DNA of 64,000 nt from Eustoma russellianum (lineage: Eukaryota > Streptophyta > Magnoliopsida > Gentianales > Gentianaceae). The notes under the pieces were generated by a model. The model was not told where the DNA came from, made no database searches, and saw only the letters and a list, made by a program, of their open reading frames with translations. The position numbers and the translations under genes were made by a program. Shown here piece after piece: positions 12,201 through 27,200 of the stretch (positions within the stretch are counted from its first letter, which is position 1; the number at the start of each line of letters is the position of its first letter). The DNA lies in contig AP025042.1 in assembly GCA_036186865.1 (NCBI GenBank), positions 36,161,133-36,225,132 of the forward strand, in the 5' to 3' direction.

Positions 12201-15200
12201 AAGATGAGAGAATAAAGGTTAAGATATTATGGACATGTGCAAATGCTTGCTGTTATCTGGTGCAAGACAATGAATGAGGAGCATGTTAATCATGAGAGCG
12301 GAGACTATAGGCAACGTGAAGAGAGACAATAAGTAAGGATATGACTTATATGACAATTGAGAAACATATATTCGGTGATATAGCACAATGTAGATAGTTG
12401 ATTCATGTAGACGATGTCATGTAGAGGGTATAAGATTTAAGCGAGATTTTAGGTACTTAGACTTGAATAACGGTTGAGATGTTATGATATTTTTGAAAGA
12501 TGCGTATTCTAAAGGTGCACATTATGCATTAGGTATGAAGAGACACACAAGGAGTGTATGATTTGTACTACGACTCAAAAACATATAAAAATGCCAAAAC
12601 AATAAAAATGAAATAAATAAAGCGCAAGAGAAATGATTGATTCATATAACCGACCCCACATAGTGGGAAAAGGCTTGAGTCTTGTTGTTGAGTAGTTCGG
12701 TGTTAGCAATATATTTTCTTGTATAACCCTTGCTCTAATAATACGACAATCTTATTCGCCATAGTTGTAGTAACGTATTTAGATATGACATTACAAAATT
12801 TCTTGGTGATTATCTGCTTTATTTGTTTGTTTTCATGTTATTTTCAAATAATTTTTCTTCCATCCTCATAGGCTCTGGAGTCTTTCAGCAGTCTGATAAT
12901 TGAACTGCGAAATGAGGAGGACAAGGCCGCTTGGTTTAGGGAACTTGTGCGAGCCACTTATCGAGCTTCTGTATGGTTCACACTCATGCCATTCGCACTG
13001 AAGTTTGTCCTGGCTGTCAGTTTATTGACTGTTTTGACTTACTATGCGTGCTTTCCTTCAGGATCATCCATCAGTTGATATTCTCAGAGAATTAAGTGAT
13101 GATGCACCCAAGGATTCTGTACCTCTTGTTGTCTCTGAAAAGTCGGTTGATCTTGTTGTTAATGGGGCACTATTAGAAGCTAAACTATCTGTTTATGGAA
13201 AGGTGGCTTTCCCTCCTTTTCCTGTGTGCTGAGTAGGAACTTTTTATTTTGATCTTCTTGTATATTTCCGAAAATGTTTTGCTTTTAGTTCTGATTCTTC
13301 TGATTCACTTATTTAATTCCTATTGCATGCCTGGCGTACTCATGCAAATTCTCTCTGCTAGTTTTCTTTTGGCGAATTCCAGTGTGGAGGTGAGGAGGAA
13401 GAGCCGCTTGAAGAGAATATGATTATTCAGTTTCTTGCTGGTGGAGGGAAGGTTGGTTGGGTTCTTTTCATTTTAGTTTTTATTGGGTGCTTTAAGTCGT
13501 AGTACTGACTTTCATCGTTTTGATAAATTTGCATGACATCCTAAAGCATAGGAGAATATGGAAACATGCTATTTATGTATTTAAACTTTCCGCCGAATGC
13601 TTATATGAACCATAAGCTCCTTTAACGGGCTCAAACAAATGCACCTAGATTTGTTCCAGAAAATTGTGTTCTGTGGAGATCTGAGCTAGGACTTAACCCG
13701 TAAATTTACATCAAGCCTGTATGTTTTGAGTATCGAATAGGTTTCCTTTGGTTAGATTCCGTGAGAGTTCTTTTAAACTTCATGCGCTACAAAGATCTGT
13801 TTTGAGCAAGTTTATCTTGCTGATTGCCAACTCTACTTGGCATACCACTGTAAATTTTGAATTTATATGAAAGTTAAGTTAAAAAAAGATCTGTTTGGCT
13901 TGAGCATGCCGGCAGCTGTGTGTTATTTTTTGTATTTTATATAATTCTTGTTTTGTGGAGATTAGCAAGTTTTATTGTGGGAATTTAGCAAGTTTTATTG
14001 ATGATTTTTGGCGATAAAACATGTCGGATAGGTAAATACCAAATACCTCGGAAAAGACATTAATGGGCCCACAAAGAGAAACCATGGTCAATATTGCTGA
14101 TATCCAATCCGTTGACATCGTGCTTTCACAACCTTGCCACTGTCTGTAATCATCAGTTTTGCAACCTTTGTGTGGCCTCTGACTTTTCTCAGACCATATA
14201 TAGTCAACTGTTGCTTGCAGTTGTGGTTGCAGCAATTCCATGTGAAATTTACTATAGATATCATCACCAAGAGACCCATCCAGAGATGGTTTTTAATTTG
14301 TGTTTCCTTATAATTTTTGGGTAATGGTAAACCCTTTCTTTGTGCCGGGAGGCAGCTGTTTCCAGTGAGAAGAAATGCCCAAGGGGTTATTGTGAATCTC
14401 TTATGGTTATTGGACATAGAGTATGTCTTTCTCTTTATCCACGAATGGATGTCTTCCCAATGCTTAGAATGTAAAACCTTTTGGCACGCTTGTGATCCAA
14501 TACCCCCTCAGTCCAAACCAGGCCACCAAATTTGAACCACCACTCACATGGTGTCCCAACCTAGAAGGCAAGAAATCTCTAGAAAGGTGCAGCATAGGAA
14601 AGAAGATACTATTTGCAGTAGAGAACTCACCAATTGGATAAAGGCAAAGACATTGTGCATGAAGTGGTGCAAACCAAAGGGAGTGTAGTCACTCCTGTTC
14701 TTGACCCTCCCCTGCATGATAACCTTAAGAGAAATACTTCTAGGAATGAAATGGACGTCACAATAATCACTCGAAATAAATTTAGCCCATTTCTTGAAAA
14801 TGAGGAGGAGAACCTTGAAGTATGCAAGGTTCAAATGGAAATGCTAAGTGTTGAAGATATTGAATACTCTCTACTCCACTTTATGGCCCCGCTTAGGAAT
14901 GGTAGGTCTCCTAAGGCTAAGACTCAACAGATCGTTGAAGAGGAGAAATGTAGTAAGGATCATGAGGTAGGTTTGACATATCACATTAGGTGCAAGAATT
15001 CATCTAGAGAAGGCAAAGCCATCATTGAAGTTGGATGGTATCCCCCCTCTAAGGTAAACTCTGAGGAGGACAAATCCAGTCATAGAGGAAAATCCTCCCA
15101 AGGCAGGGAGTTAAGTAGGCACAATAGGGATACATCGGCTAGTGGGTCCAGGACAAGGCTTTCTTCTATATGTCACATCTCTGAGGAGGACTTCAGAGCT

Positions 15201-18200
15201 GTAGTTGCACCTGACACAAAGCTTAACACTGATACACTCATACCACATGAGAAGGACATAGGATGCCTCCAAACAAAAGCCATCAGGAGATCCCTTTTTG
15301 GAGGAAAATGATAACTCCTCAGTGAAACATGTAGAAATATACGGTAGAATAAAATGTCAATGTATACGTACAAGTGCATATACATACATAGAATACTTAC
15401 ACAACCATGCTCACATATAGGGCAAAAATACACTAGAATATATTATTAGTTTAGTAGTAATAGATGGAATAAACTATTTCATCGATCAACTAGAATGTAG
15501 CCGTTGGAAGCCAACTAGCCTTTGGATTGGACTCACAACCGTTGAGGCTGCTATGCACTGCTCCTATATAAGGAGCAACACATGTACATATATATCTAAC
15601 TTTGAGATTAGTAAAATACTCAAGTTTCTTCATGGTATCAGAGCTTTTTTCTTGAATCTACCCTGTTCTGTTTTAGTAAAAACTCTCTTGAATGGCTTCA
15701 GTTACTGAGCTAATTGAGGCTGAGGCAACTTTCACTCTGGACACACCAGGGGCAGGGTCTAATGTCATCCCACCTCATTTGAAGGTGCACCAGTTATGAT
15801 TACAAATATAAGCTAACTGAAAACAATTACATGTCATGGAGTATAGCTGCTGAAATGTTTATCACCGGAAAGGATAATGAGGACTATCTTTATGGAGATA
15901 AAGTAATGCCTATATCCACATATCGTAAGATTAAGATGTGGAAATCTGAAAATTCCATCATCATTTCATGGTTCATAGGGTCAATGACTCTAGAAATCAG
16001 TGATAATTTTATATTATCTCTACTGCTGCAGAAATATGGAAAGCAGCTAGAGAGATGTACTCTAAAAAAGACAATATGCGTGAGCTCTATGAGTTAGAAG
16101 CTCAACTTCAGGAAATTCGACAAGGAGACTTGTCTGTATGCAAGTACTATTCTTAGTTAACTAAAATCTGGCAGCAAATTAATATCTTTGAAGCTCACTC
16201 CTGGTCTTGCCAGGCAGATGACTGACTGTTCAAACATATTACAAAAACCAAAAGAGTATTTAGATTCTTAACTGGGTTAGACAAGGATTTTGATGTGGTA
16301 AGAGGCAGAATATTAAGTACCAAATCACTACCAAGTCTAACCGGTGCTTTCTCAGAAATTAGACATGAGGAAAGTACGCTAAAACTTATGATAAGATTTA
16401 GTGCTACTTCAGTTACTGAAAGGTCAGCACTTATAGCTGGATAGAGAGGTCCTAACTCTCAACACTCACACACTGCTGCTGCTATGATCAGGAGGCCAAT
16501 GAGTGAAAAACCATATCGTAAACATTGCAAGAAAAATGTTCATACAGTCGATACTTGTTGGAAACTACATCCGGAGCTAAGGCTACCACAAAAATCATCT
16601 CAAAAACCATTTAACAACTCTTGAAGAGATCACAGAGCACAACATATGACCAATATAGTAAAAGATGATACCACTGGATAGACAAGTGGAAACATCTCTG
16701 TACTAACTTCAGACCAATTTGATGCATTACTCCAACTTTTAAATCAGTAGAAGGGAATCACTTCTACACCAATTCAAGTCACAATGGCTCATACAGGTAA
16801 CAAACAAGAATGTAAGTTTGCATCTTGGATTATAGACTCAGGAGCATCTGATCACATGACTAAGAGTCCAAATTTACTTCTTGACTATGAAAACTTTCCT
16901 ACATACAAATATGTAAAAATAGCAAATGGGATAAACTTCCATGTGGTAGGAAAAAGGGTAAGTAAAATTGGCTGAATAGTTATACCTACATAATGTCCTA
17001 TATATACCACATATTGGCCTTAACCTAATCTCAGTAGGAAAACTAACTAGAGATAACCACTGTACTGCTTACTTCTAACCCTTTGAGTGTTATTTTTAGG
17101 GGATTTGTATGGGGAAGAAGCTCTGCAATGCTAGGAATCTAAATGGACTCTGTATTTTGCAAGCTAAAGGACCCAAAACAAGAGAAAATATACTCAACTG
17201 TTATGCTTGTACGAATCTAGGATTAGATGTTAAAGAGATTGTGCTTGGCGTAAGAGATTAGGACCCCCTAACTTTGTGTACTTCAGACGGCTTATGCTAG
17301 ATTTGTTTATAAAGGTGATTCAAAAATTCTTCATTGTGAAGTATGTCAGTTGGCAAAACAAATCAGGACTACTTATCCTTCCAAGAACTACACATCTACA
17401 CAACCATTTAATCTTATACACTCTGATATTTGAAGACCATCCAGAATAGCTAATATTAATGGTGTTAGATGGTTTATAACATTTGTGGATGACCACACAA
17501 GAATTACATGGGTATATACCTGAGGAAAAGTAAAACAGATGCAGGACAAATTTTAAAAGACTATCACCCTAGTTGAAACACAATTTAGTGTGACAATTAA
17601 AACGTTGAGATCAGACAATGGGCCTGAATACCTAGATAGAATTGTAAAGGAGTTTATGAATATTAATGGTATTAGACTGCACGTACTTACACTCCATAAT
17701 AAAATGGCATAGCAGAAAGGAAGAACAGACATCTACTAGAAGTAACTATGACTATTATGTTTTCAATGAATGTTCCAAAGTTTTATTGGGGAGAAGCTGT
17801 ACTCACAGCCACGTACTTGATTAATAGAATGCCTTCTAGAGTTCCGTCATTTTAGACTCCTAGACAAGTCCTAATGAGTTATTATCCTTATATCAGCTAG
17901 TTTCAACCCTTTCATTTAAGCTATTTGGAAATACTACATACATATTTGTCTAGCCACATCTACGAGGAAAACTTGACTATAAGTCTATGAAGTGTATATT
18001 TCCAGGGTACTCAAGGTCACAGAAGGGATACAAGTTCTAATGTCTTCTTACTAGAAAAATGCATGTTACACTGGTTGTAAAAATCGATGAAGAGCGTGCT
18101 TACTATCCCAGAAACTTAGAAACTGGCAATAATGAATCAGAATAGATTAGTTATTGGAGTATTATTGATATATTACTTATACTTAAGGGTTATACCGAAA

Positions 18201-21200
18201 TGACGAAACAAGGAATAGAAGGAAATGTAGATGAAGAAGGTTAGATAACCCAGAAGTTGAGGAACATACTGAGGCTAGGGTAAATCTACCGATAACTCAA
18301 GTATACACGAAGGAGAGCTAATGATGAGAGTATTAAACCTTTTAAAGAAGTGGAGTCAAATAGAAATCTTGAAGCAGGGAGTGATAATAGGTCTATTACC
18401 ATCGGAAAGTAAGTAAGAGAATGCACCAAACATCCTCTATAAATTTTTTATCTCTTATCAGAATCTCAATCCAGACTTCTAGAGTTTCACTAGTTTACTA
18501 GATAACTTATGTATACCTAGAGACGTTAATGAGGCACTAGGTAACCCAAAATGGAGACATGCTATTTATGAAGAATGTAAGCGTTAACCAAAAAATAGCA
18601 CATGGGAATTACGGCCATGGACTAAAGACATCAAGCCAGTCAGTCAAATACAACACCAATGGCACAACAAATACATATAAGGCTAGATTAGTGGCAAAAA
18701 ATATTTACACAAACATATGGAATAGATTATCTGGAGACTTTTGCTCCTTTGGCAAAATTGAACATTATAAGAATCATATTTACAATCGCTGTTAACCTCG
18801 ACTGGAACTTGTTTCAACTAGATATCAAAAATGCATTTCTAAATGGGAACTTACAAGAAGATGTATACATGAATATCCCTCCTGGATTCAGTACTGAGAG
18901 TAATAAGAATCATGTATGCAAATTAAAATGGTCATTATATGGACAAACAAACACCAGAGAGTGGTTTAGAAGGTTTAGTAAAGCAGTTCTAGCTTTTGGC
19001 TTTATACAAACTCAAAGCGATTACACTTTATTCACAAAAGGTATTGGTACATGATATATTACTGTATTAATAGTATATGTAGATGACATAATACTTACAT
19101 GAAATGATATCCTAGGGATAGAAACAATAAAAAGACAATTATCCAGAGAGTTTGAACTTAAAGATTTAGGATAACGAGATACTTTCTTGGTATGGAAGTA
19201 GGAAGAAACAAACAGGGTATGGGCATTGCTCAAAGAATTTAGGTACTAGATATAGTAAAAGAGACAGGTATGCTGGGGTGTAAACCAGCTAGTACACCTA
19301 TTGAGCAAGGTCATAAACCTAGAGATCTGTGGGACAACACACCTAAGTCAAACTCAACTATCAAAGATTAATTGGGAAATTAATTTACTTATCACATAGC
19401 AGACTTGACATTTGCTATGTCCTAAGTTTTGTGAGTCAGTTTATGCACAACCCTACTAATGAACATCTTAAGGCTACATTGAGAACTCTTAGGTACTTGA
19501 AAGCCAATCCAGGACAGGGACTACATTTCAGGAGAGTGAAGATAGAAGCCTCCAAATGTATACAGACGCAGATTGGGCAGGATCAAAAGTGGATATGAGA
19601 TCAGCAACTGGATATGGAGCTTTTCTGTGGGAAAATCTTATTTCTTGGAGAAGTAAGAAGCAATATGTTTTTATTCAGGAGCATTGCAGAAGCATAATTG
19701 AGAGCACTAGCATTGGGATTATGTGAAGGTTTATGGATTCAGAGGGTAATGAAGGACCTGGTTCATACTATCATCTTACATATCCAGATTTACTGTGACA
19801 ACATATCAGCTATACACATGGCAGAAAATCCAGTCCAACATGACAAATCCAAAAAAGTAGAGATTGACAAACACTTTGTATGTGAAAAGATTAAAGATCA
19901 AGTCATTACTATCAAACATATCAACTGGAGACCAGGTTGCTGATATCTTCACCAAGACAGTGTTAATCAAGATATTCCAGAACCTTATAGTCAAGCTTGG
20001 TGTAATAAACATATATACCAAGCTTAAGGGAGAGTGTAGAAATATACGGCAGTACAAGCGTATATACATATATAGAATAGTTACACACGTATACTCACAT
20101 ATAAGACACAAGTACACTAGAATATATTGTTAGTTTAGTCGTAATAGATGGAATAAATTGTTCCATCAATCAACTAGAATGTAGTTGTTGGAAGCCAACT
20201 AGCCGTTGGATGGGACTCACAGCCGTTGAGGCTGCCATGCACTACTCCTATATAAGGAGTAACACATGTACATGTATTTCTAACTTTGAGATTAATAAAA
20301 TACTCAAGTTTCTTCAAAACAATATAGTATGGAAAAATGATAATATTATAATTGTTAATCAATATAGCAATGAATCAGAGAGAGAGATGGAGTGGAATCT
20401 TGAGAGCACAAAGCTGAAATCAATAGATTTCAGATTCTTAAAAAAACTCAAACAGTACAATAGTCCCTATATATATATACAACGGTATGTAACGGCTAGT
20501 CGTACTACCAGCCTGACATGTCTAACGGCAGCTTACCCTATTTTCCTTCTTAATTTCTATACAAATATTTTTACCACAGCTATGTACACTACAGAGTATT
20601 ATTTCCGGTACAGACTAATATACATCGGTATAGACTATATACATCTTTAGAATTTCAACACTCCCCCTCAAGCTTGGTGTATATGTTGATACAACCAAGC
20701 TTGACAACAAGTGTGAGAAACGTATGAGTAGACACGGGTTTTGTAAATATGTCCGCAACTTGTTCTTGAGATGGAATATGTGAAATGGCAATAATCTTGT
20801 CTTCAATCTTTTCCCGGATAAAGTGACGATCAATTTCCACATGTTTTGATTTATCATGTTGTGTGGGATTCTCCGCCATATTGATGGCCGAAATATTGTC
20901 ACAATAGATGTGTATTGGTGAGACTGTATTCATCTTCAATTCTTCAAGTATCCTCCTTAACCACAGGCCTTCGCATAGTCCGGTTGCCAATGCTCGTAAT
21001 TCTGTTTCAGCACTACTGCGGGAGACCACTGTTTGTTTCTTGCTTCGCCATGTCACCAAATTGCCCCATACAAATGTACCATACCCCGTGGTTGATCTTC
21101 CATCGGTTGGTGATCCAGCCCAATCGGCATCCGTGTAAACCAAAATTCTTCTGTCTTCCTGCTTCCTGAATGATAAGCCTTGACCTGGGGCAGCCTTCAA

Positions 21201-24200
21201 ATACCTGAGAATTCTTAGTGCAGCCTTCAGATGTTCATTAGTAGGATCATGCATAAATTGTGATACATAACTAACAGCGTAACAAATATCTGGACGAGTA
21301 TGTGATAAATAAATGAGTTTACCTACCAACTTCTGATACTGGAGTTTATCTGTAGGCTTGGAATCCCACAGTTCCTTCGGCTTCTTACCTGGCTCCATGG
21401 GTGTAGACGCGGGTTTGCATCCGAGCATACCTGTTTCTTTTAACAAATCCAACACATATTTTCTTTGAGAGATACTGATTTCATTAGTTGTTCTAGCTAC
21501 TTCCATGCCTAGAAAATATCTTAAGTGACCTAAGTCCTTGACTTCAAATTCTTTTGCCAGATACTGTTTAATCAAGTTAATCTCTTTAATATCATTACCA
21601 GTAAGTACAATATCATCTACATAAACAATGAGTATAGTAATGCTGTGGTTGTTAGAATGACGTGTAAATAAGGTGTGATCTGCGTGAGCCTGTTTAAAAC
21701 CATACCTGATAACAACCGAAGTAAACCGCTTAAACCAGGCTCGTGGAGACTGTTTTAGTCCATATAATGATTTGGTTAGTTTACATACCAACCCTTTATT
21801 GTGATCATGCTCAAAACCAGGAGGTATATCCATATATACTAATTCTTGCAAGTCACCATTCAAAAATGCATTTTTAATATCTAATTGATATAGATTCCAA
21901 TTCAAGTTAACAGCTAAAGAAAATATAACTCTGACTGTATTTAACTTTGCTACTGGTGCAAAAGTTTCTAAGTAATCAATACCATAGGTTTGCGTAAAAC
22001 CTTTTGCTACAAGTCTTGCCTTGTACCGATTAATTGTTCCATCTGCATTGTACTTTACCGAAAAAACCCACTTGCAGCCTACCGTCCTAATGCCTGGTTG
22101 TCGGACAACTAATTCCCATGTCTTGTTCTTAAGTAAGGCTTGCATTTCTTCATTTACTGCCTGCTTCCAGGCAGGCTGTTGGAGTGCTTCTGTGATCGTA
22201 GTAGGGATTTGTTGCTTGTCCAAGGTGCAAGTAAATGACTTAAAGTTGGGGCGTAAACGATCATAGGCCAGAAAGTTATACAGTGGGTGTTTAGTACATT
22301 CACGGACACCCTTTCGAAGTGCTATTGGGAGGTCATTTTCTGGGGTAAGTTCAGACGGAGAACCTACAGGGTTAGGCACTGTTTCAGCAGGAAGATTTTT
22401 CCTTCTAGTATACACATGTGTGATCGGAACCTCAGTGTGTCCAGGGAGTTCATTATCACGGTCTGCACTGTGGCATGAATTCTCAGTAGGTTTGTCCGTA
22501 TGAGTGACACCAGATTCTGGGGTTAAACTTGATTGGATTGGTGTATTAGGAATAATATCTAGGATACTCCAAAAATGGTCCAAGTTGCTCCCAGTTTTAT
22601 CTATTAATGAAGAAGTAGAGTAAAATGCTGTTGTCTCATCAAAGATCACATCAAGGGAAACAATCATTTTCCTAGTTATTGGGCAGTAGCATTTAAAACC
22701 CTTTTGAGTGCTAGAGTATCCTAAGAATACACATTTATGAGTCCGGCTGTCTAACTTAGTACGTGCATTAGGTTGAGTATGAACATAAACAACGCAGCCA
22801 AATACCTTAAAAGGTGGAGTGGACATAAGTTTAGTAGTAGGATAACTACTAAGAAGAACATCCTGTGGTGTTTTGAAGGTTAGGACACGTGAAGGCAACC
22901 TATTAATAAGATATGTGGCTGTGAGGATAGCTTCACCCCAATAAGATCTTGGCATATTAGTAAAGAACATAATGGATCTAGCTACTTCTAGTAAATGCCT
23001 ATTTTTCCTCTCGGCGATGCCGTTTTGTTGAGGTGTATAGACGCAAGATGTTTGGTGATGAATTCCCAAACTTCTCAAGTAATCCGTGACATCATTATTA
23101 ACATACTCAGTGCCATTGTCACTCCTAAGGACCTTGATAGTAGCGTTGAACTGATTTTTTACTAAGGCAACAAAGGTTTTTATGATGTTCCCAACTTCGC
23201 TTTTAAGTTTCATTAGATATACCCAAGTTAACCTTGTATGATCATCAACAAATGTGATGAACCACCTAGCACCGTTTAGACTTGCAAGTTTAGAGGGTCC
23301 CCATACATCGGAATGGACAAGATTGAATGGACTACTAGGTTCGTACGGTTTTGGCAAATATCTGCCCTTGGTTTGTTTGGCAATAATGCATGTTTCACAC
23401 TTTAAATCACATAACCTGATGTTATGAAATAAATGAGGCATCAAATGTTTCAAGTACAAGAAATTAGGGTGTCCTAATCTTGTATGCCACAACAAAATAT
23501 GCTCTAGGCTGTTTGTGCCAGTTTTTGCACAAGAAAGAGTCTTAATACTATTACAGTTAGAACGGCAGGAGTTCAAAACGTGAGAGCTATCAATCCCGTC
23601 CACAAAATCAGCCCCTACACATAGTTTTCCTTCAGATTGTAGAGTGTAGAGACCATTAAACTGTTTAGCACTGCCAATCATCTTCCACAAATGCTTCTCC
23701 TGAAAGAGACATTCAGAAGATGAGAACACTGCTAAACAGTTGTTATCAGCAGTTAATTTACTTATTGACAGTAGGTTAAAGCTCAAGCAGGGAACATACA
23801 ATACATTTTTTAAGGTTAATCTATCAGTAAGTTGAATCATACCCATGCCAACCACATTAAGACTGACCCCATTAGCAATTTCAACTAATCTGGGATGCAC
23901 AAAAGGGTCGTAAGTATCAAACAGTGTAAAGTTATGAGTCATGTGGTCTGAGGCTCCTGAATCAATGATCCAGGAGTGACCCTGACCACATGACGAAGTA
24001 CCTCTCAGAGATGCCATAGTTGCCCGTCCTGGCTGTGACTGCTCACCCAGATCCTGTGAGCCACCACTAAGTTGTTGTTGCTGCTGTGTGAGAAGCTGTA
24101 CTAAAGCTTCTACCTGGTGAGCGAGTTTGGACTCTGGATCTTTATAGCATGCAGAGTTAGCCACCTGTGGTTTCCCTGTTCCCCAAGATGGTGAGAACCT

Positions 24201-27200
24201 AGAAGGAATTGGCCCGTTTTCCTGCTGCTGTTGTTTTAGGCGTTGAAGCTTAAAACAGTTGTCAACTATATGACCAGGTTTCTTACAAAATTTGCAGAAC
24301 ACTGAGGATTTATGAAAGGGGCGGTTACCATAGGAATTGTGGCTTCTTTTGACAACAAAGCTAGATAGATTGAGAGTTCCAGTATGATTTCCATGTGATA
24401 AATGTTCAGGATTGTTGTTAGGTTGAGTAGAACTAGGACCAGGGTTAGGAGCAGGAGGCCTAGCGACAAGTGCAGATCCTTCACTTACAGTGTTATTAGC
24501 AGTTCCCAACATGACTTTAATCCTACTCTCTTCTTGACGTACTTCAGAAAAAGCAGTGTTTAGAGTCGGGAGAGGTTTCATACCTAAAATCCTACTCCTA
24601 ACAGCGTCAAGTTCTTTGTTCAGTCCATGCAGGAAACGGAACACACGTTTAGTTTCTATAAACTTCCGAAAGGTTTGATCATCAGTTGAGGAAGTCCATG
24701 TATGTTCTTCAAATATATCTATCTGCTGCCAGAGTTTCGTTAAATGAGAGTAGTAAGAACTTACAGATTGGTCCCCTTGACGTATGTCTTGTAGCTGTGA
24801 CTCCAATTCGTAAATTTCAGAGACATTATCTCTTTTGGAGTATAGTTCTTTTGCAGCTTTCCATATTGCTGCTGCAGTCGGATATAGGATGAAGTTGTTA
24901 CCAACTTCAGGTGCCATAGAGCCTATTAACCAAGACATTATCATTGAGTTTTCGGACCTCCATAATCTGTAACCTGCGTCAGTTGGGCTAGGTGTGGGTA
25001 AATTTCCATACAAATAATCATCTTTCCCTCGTCCGATTATGAACATTTCCACAGCCCTACTCCAGGAGAGGTAATTGTGTCCCATTAGCTTATGATTAGT
25101 AACCATAATAGGGTTTCCATCAATGGAACTTGGTAACTGGTTTTGCATGCCTTCGGTTACAGTGGATCCACCCTGTTGAGGAACTGAAATAGCCTCTGAA
25201 GTTGCCTGGTCTTCCGCCATGGTTGTGTAAATGGTAGGAGAAAAAAGGAGAGTACAGTGTTGTGGAGGTTGTAGAGAAAACTAAAAAACAATCTGAACGT
25301 GATATGAGTGAGGGAGAAGGAAGGCAGAGGTTAGGCGAAAAAACAGAGGTTGAAAAAGACGTTTGACTGGTGAACTGATGTAATAAGGAGGGTAAAGGAC
25401 AAATTTAATAAAGGCAATAAATAAAGGAGGTCCAAGTCCACACTTTCTGACTTACTCCGTATATGAGAGAGAAAGAGAAATGACGGAAAAAAACGAAGTC
25501 CCACAAATCGAGGTCAGAAAAAACAATTGAAAGTGAGATACACGTGATACCTCCCTTTAATGTAGTCGTACGTGTCGTACATGCAATAAATGGCCTTTAC
25601 TCACATAAGCCAAAGAATAATAATAAAGTATCTTTAATGTTCGTACGACAAGGAGGGCACTAATCCCTTGAGAAATGACGGAAGAGCAATAAATATTATT
25701 TTTTCCGTGATCGTCTTCTTCCTCACAACACCACCATTTACAGTCGAATAATTCAACCTCAAAAACAAGAACAGAGTTTGTCACAAAACTCAACAGAAGA
25801 ACTTACTATAGAAGTTCCAAATCTCAACTCTCAACTTTGAGCACCCTTGGCTCTGATACCATATGGTAAAATGATAATATTATAATTGTTAATCAATATA
25901 GCAATGAATCAGAGAGAGAGATGGAGTGGAATCTTGAGAGCACAAAGCTGAAATCAATAGATTTCAGATTCTTAAAAAAACTCAAACAGTACAATAGTCC
26001 CTATATATATATACAACGGTATGTAACGGCTAGTCGTACTACCAGCCTGACATGTCTAACGGCAGCTTACCCTATTTTCCTTCTTAATTTCTATACAAAT
26101 ATTTTTACCACAGCTATGTACACTACAAAGTATTATTTCCGGTACAGACTATATACATCGGTATAGACTATATACATCTTTAGAATTTCAACATATAGGA
26201 GGAACGTAAGTAGGGGAGACCTAAGGTGGCAAGAACCAAAAGATGATTAAGCTAGCTTCCTGTAATGTTAGGGGTTTAAATTTCCTTTGTGACAACAAGA
26301 GGTTAAGAGATAAATTAGAGAGAAGATGATAGGTTTTATAGGTCTAGTAGAAATTGAGGTTAGACAAAAAATATGATAGCATAGCTGGGAATGTTTTAAA
26401 AAATAAGAAGGTCAAGCATAACATATTGCCTAATTCTGTTTCTAGGATTTGGCTAGCATGGAACACCAACCTATTTCAAGGTAACTTACTGCATTACACT
26501 GAGCAGCCCCTTACCTTCAAAACGAGGTCAAGCTCTTTAGAGAATGAAGAATTTATCCTAACAATAGTATATGGATACAATTAGAGGATTAACATCAGGG
26601 AACTATGGAGGGAACTAAGATACCAAAATCAGCTTTATTAGGTAAAAGCCTGGTTAATAATGGGAGATTTCATCATTCTGGATGAACAAGGAAAAACTAT
26701 TACGAAGAGGATAGATAGGAATGCAATCAAGGAGTTTACAGACTGGATCAAGGATAGAGGATTTGAGTAATGCCTGTTCTAATAATATGAATGAAGACAA
26801 AAGAGTACACAAAATTGGCTATATGTTCTGTAATGAATACTAGAAAACCCAATTCTCTCATTTCCAACTGGACAATGAGGCGCCTATCTCCTCTGACCAT
26901 TTGCCTGGTATCCTTTCTATCCCTATGAACCAAAAATTCGATCCTAAGCTATTCGAATTCATGAAAGATTGGATGAAACAAACAGGTTTCAAGACTATCC
27001 TAAAGGACAGTTGGGAAGAGAAGGAATGAGGCAACCTCTTCTATATTTAACAAAAAAAGTTAAAGAGGCTGAAACAGCCTTTCAAAAAGCTGAACAATAA
27101 AAAGGTTTGGAAAATCTCAAACAGAGTTGAAAAAGCTAGACTAAAGCTTGAACTCCAAGGTCATTTGGTATATGACCCTTTTAACTCCCAGCTGCAAGTG

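Larger units (their letters stand above)
15330..20316 (+). mobile_element. C2: old Ty1/copia element nested in LINE-B
   Basis: 5' LTR 15330-15632 and 3' LTR 20035-20316. The target duplication is AAACA at 15325-15329 and 20317-20321. The primer-binding site TGGTATCAGAGC starts at 15633. All domains are recognisable in order but broken by many stops and frameshifts: gag from about 15691, protease near 16829 (WIIDSGASDHMTKS), integrase 17260-18050, reverse transcriptase 18559-19300, RNase H 19560-20034. It is the most decayed of the complete copia copies and lies in the sense direction of the host gene. Confidence 0.94.
20328..26193 (-). mobile_element. C3: young, apparently intact Ty1/copia element nested in LINE-B
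   Basis: LTRs 20328-20660 and 25862-26193 differ at only three places by eye (two substitutions and one single-base indel). The target duplication is TATAG at 20323-20327 and 26194-26198. The primer-binding site lies at 25850-25861, and the polypurine tract (CTTGAGGGGGAG) lies next to the 3' LTR. One open frame of 1521 codons (25220 to 20655) covers gag, protease, integrase, reverse transcriptase and RNase H with all catalytic residues. It is antisense to the VPS13 gene. The element looks complete in structure; whether it still moves is not visible. Confidence 0.97.
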
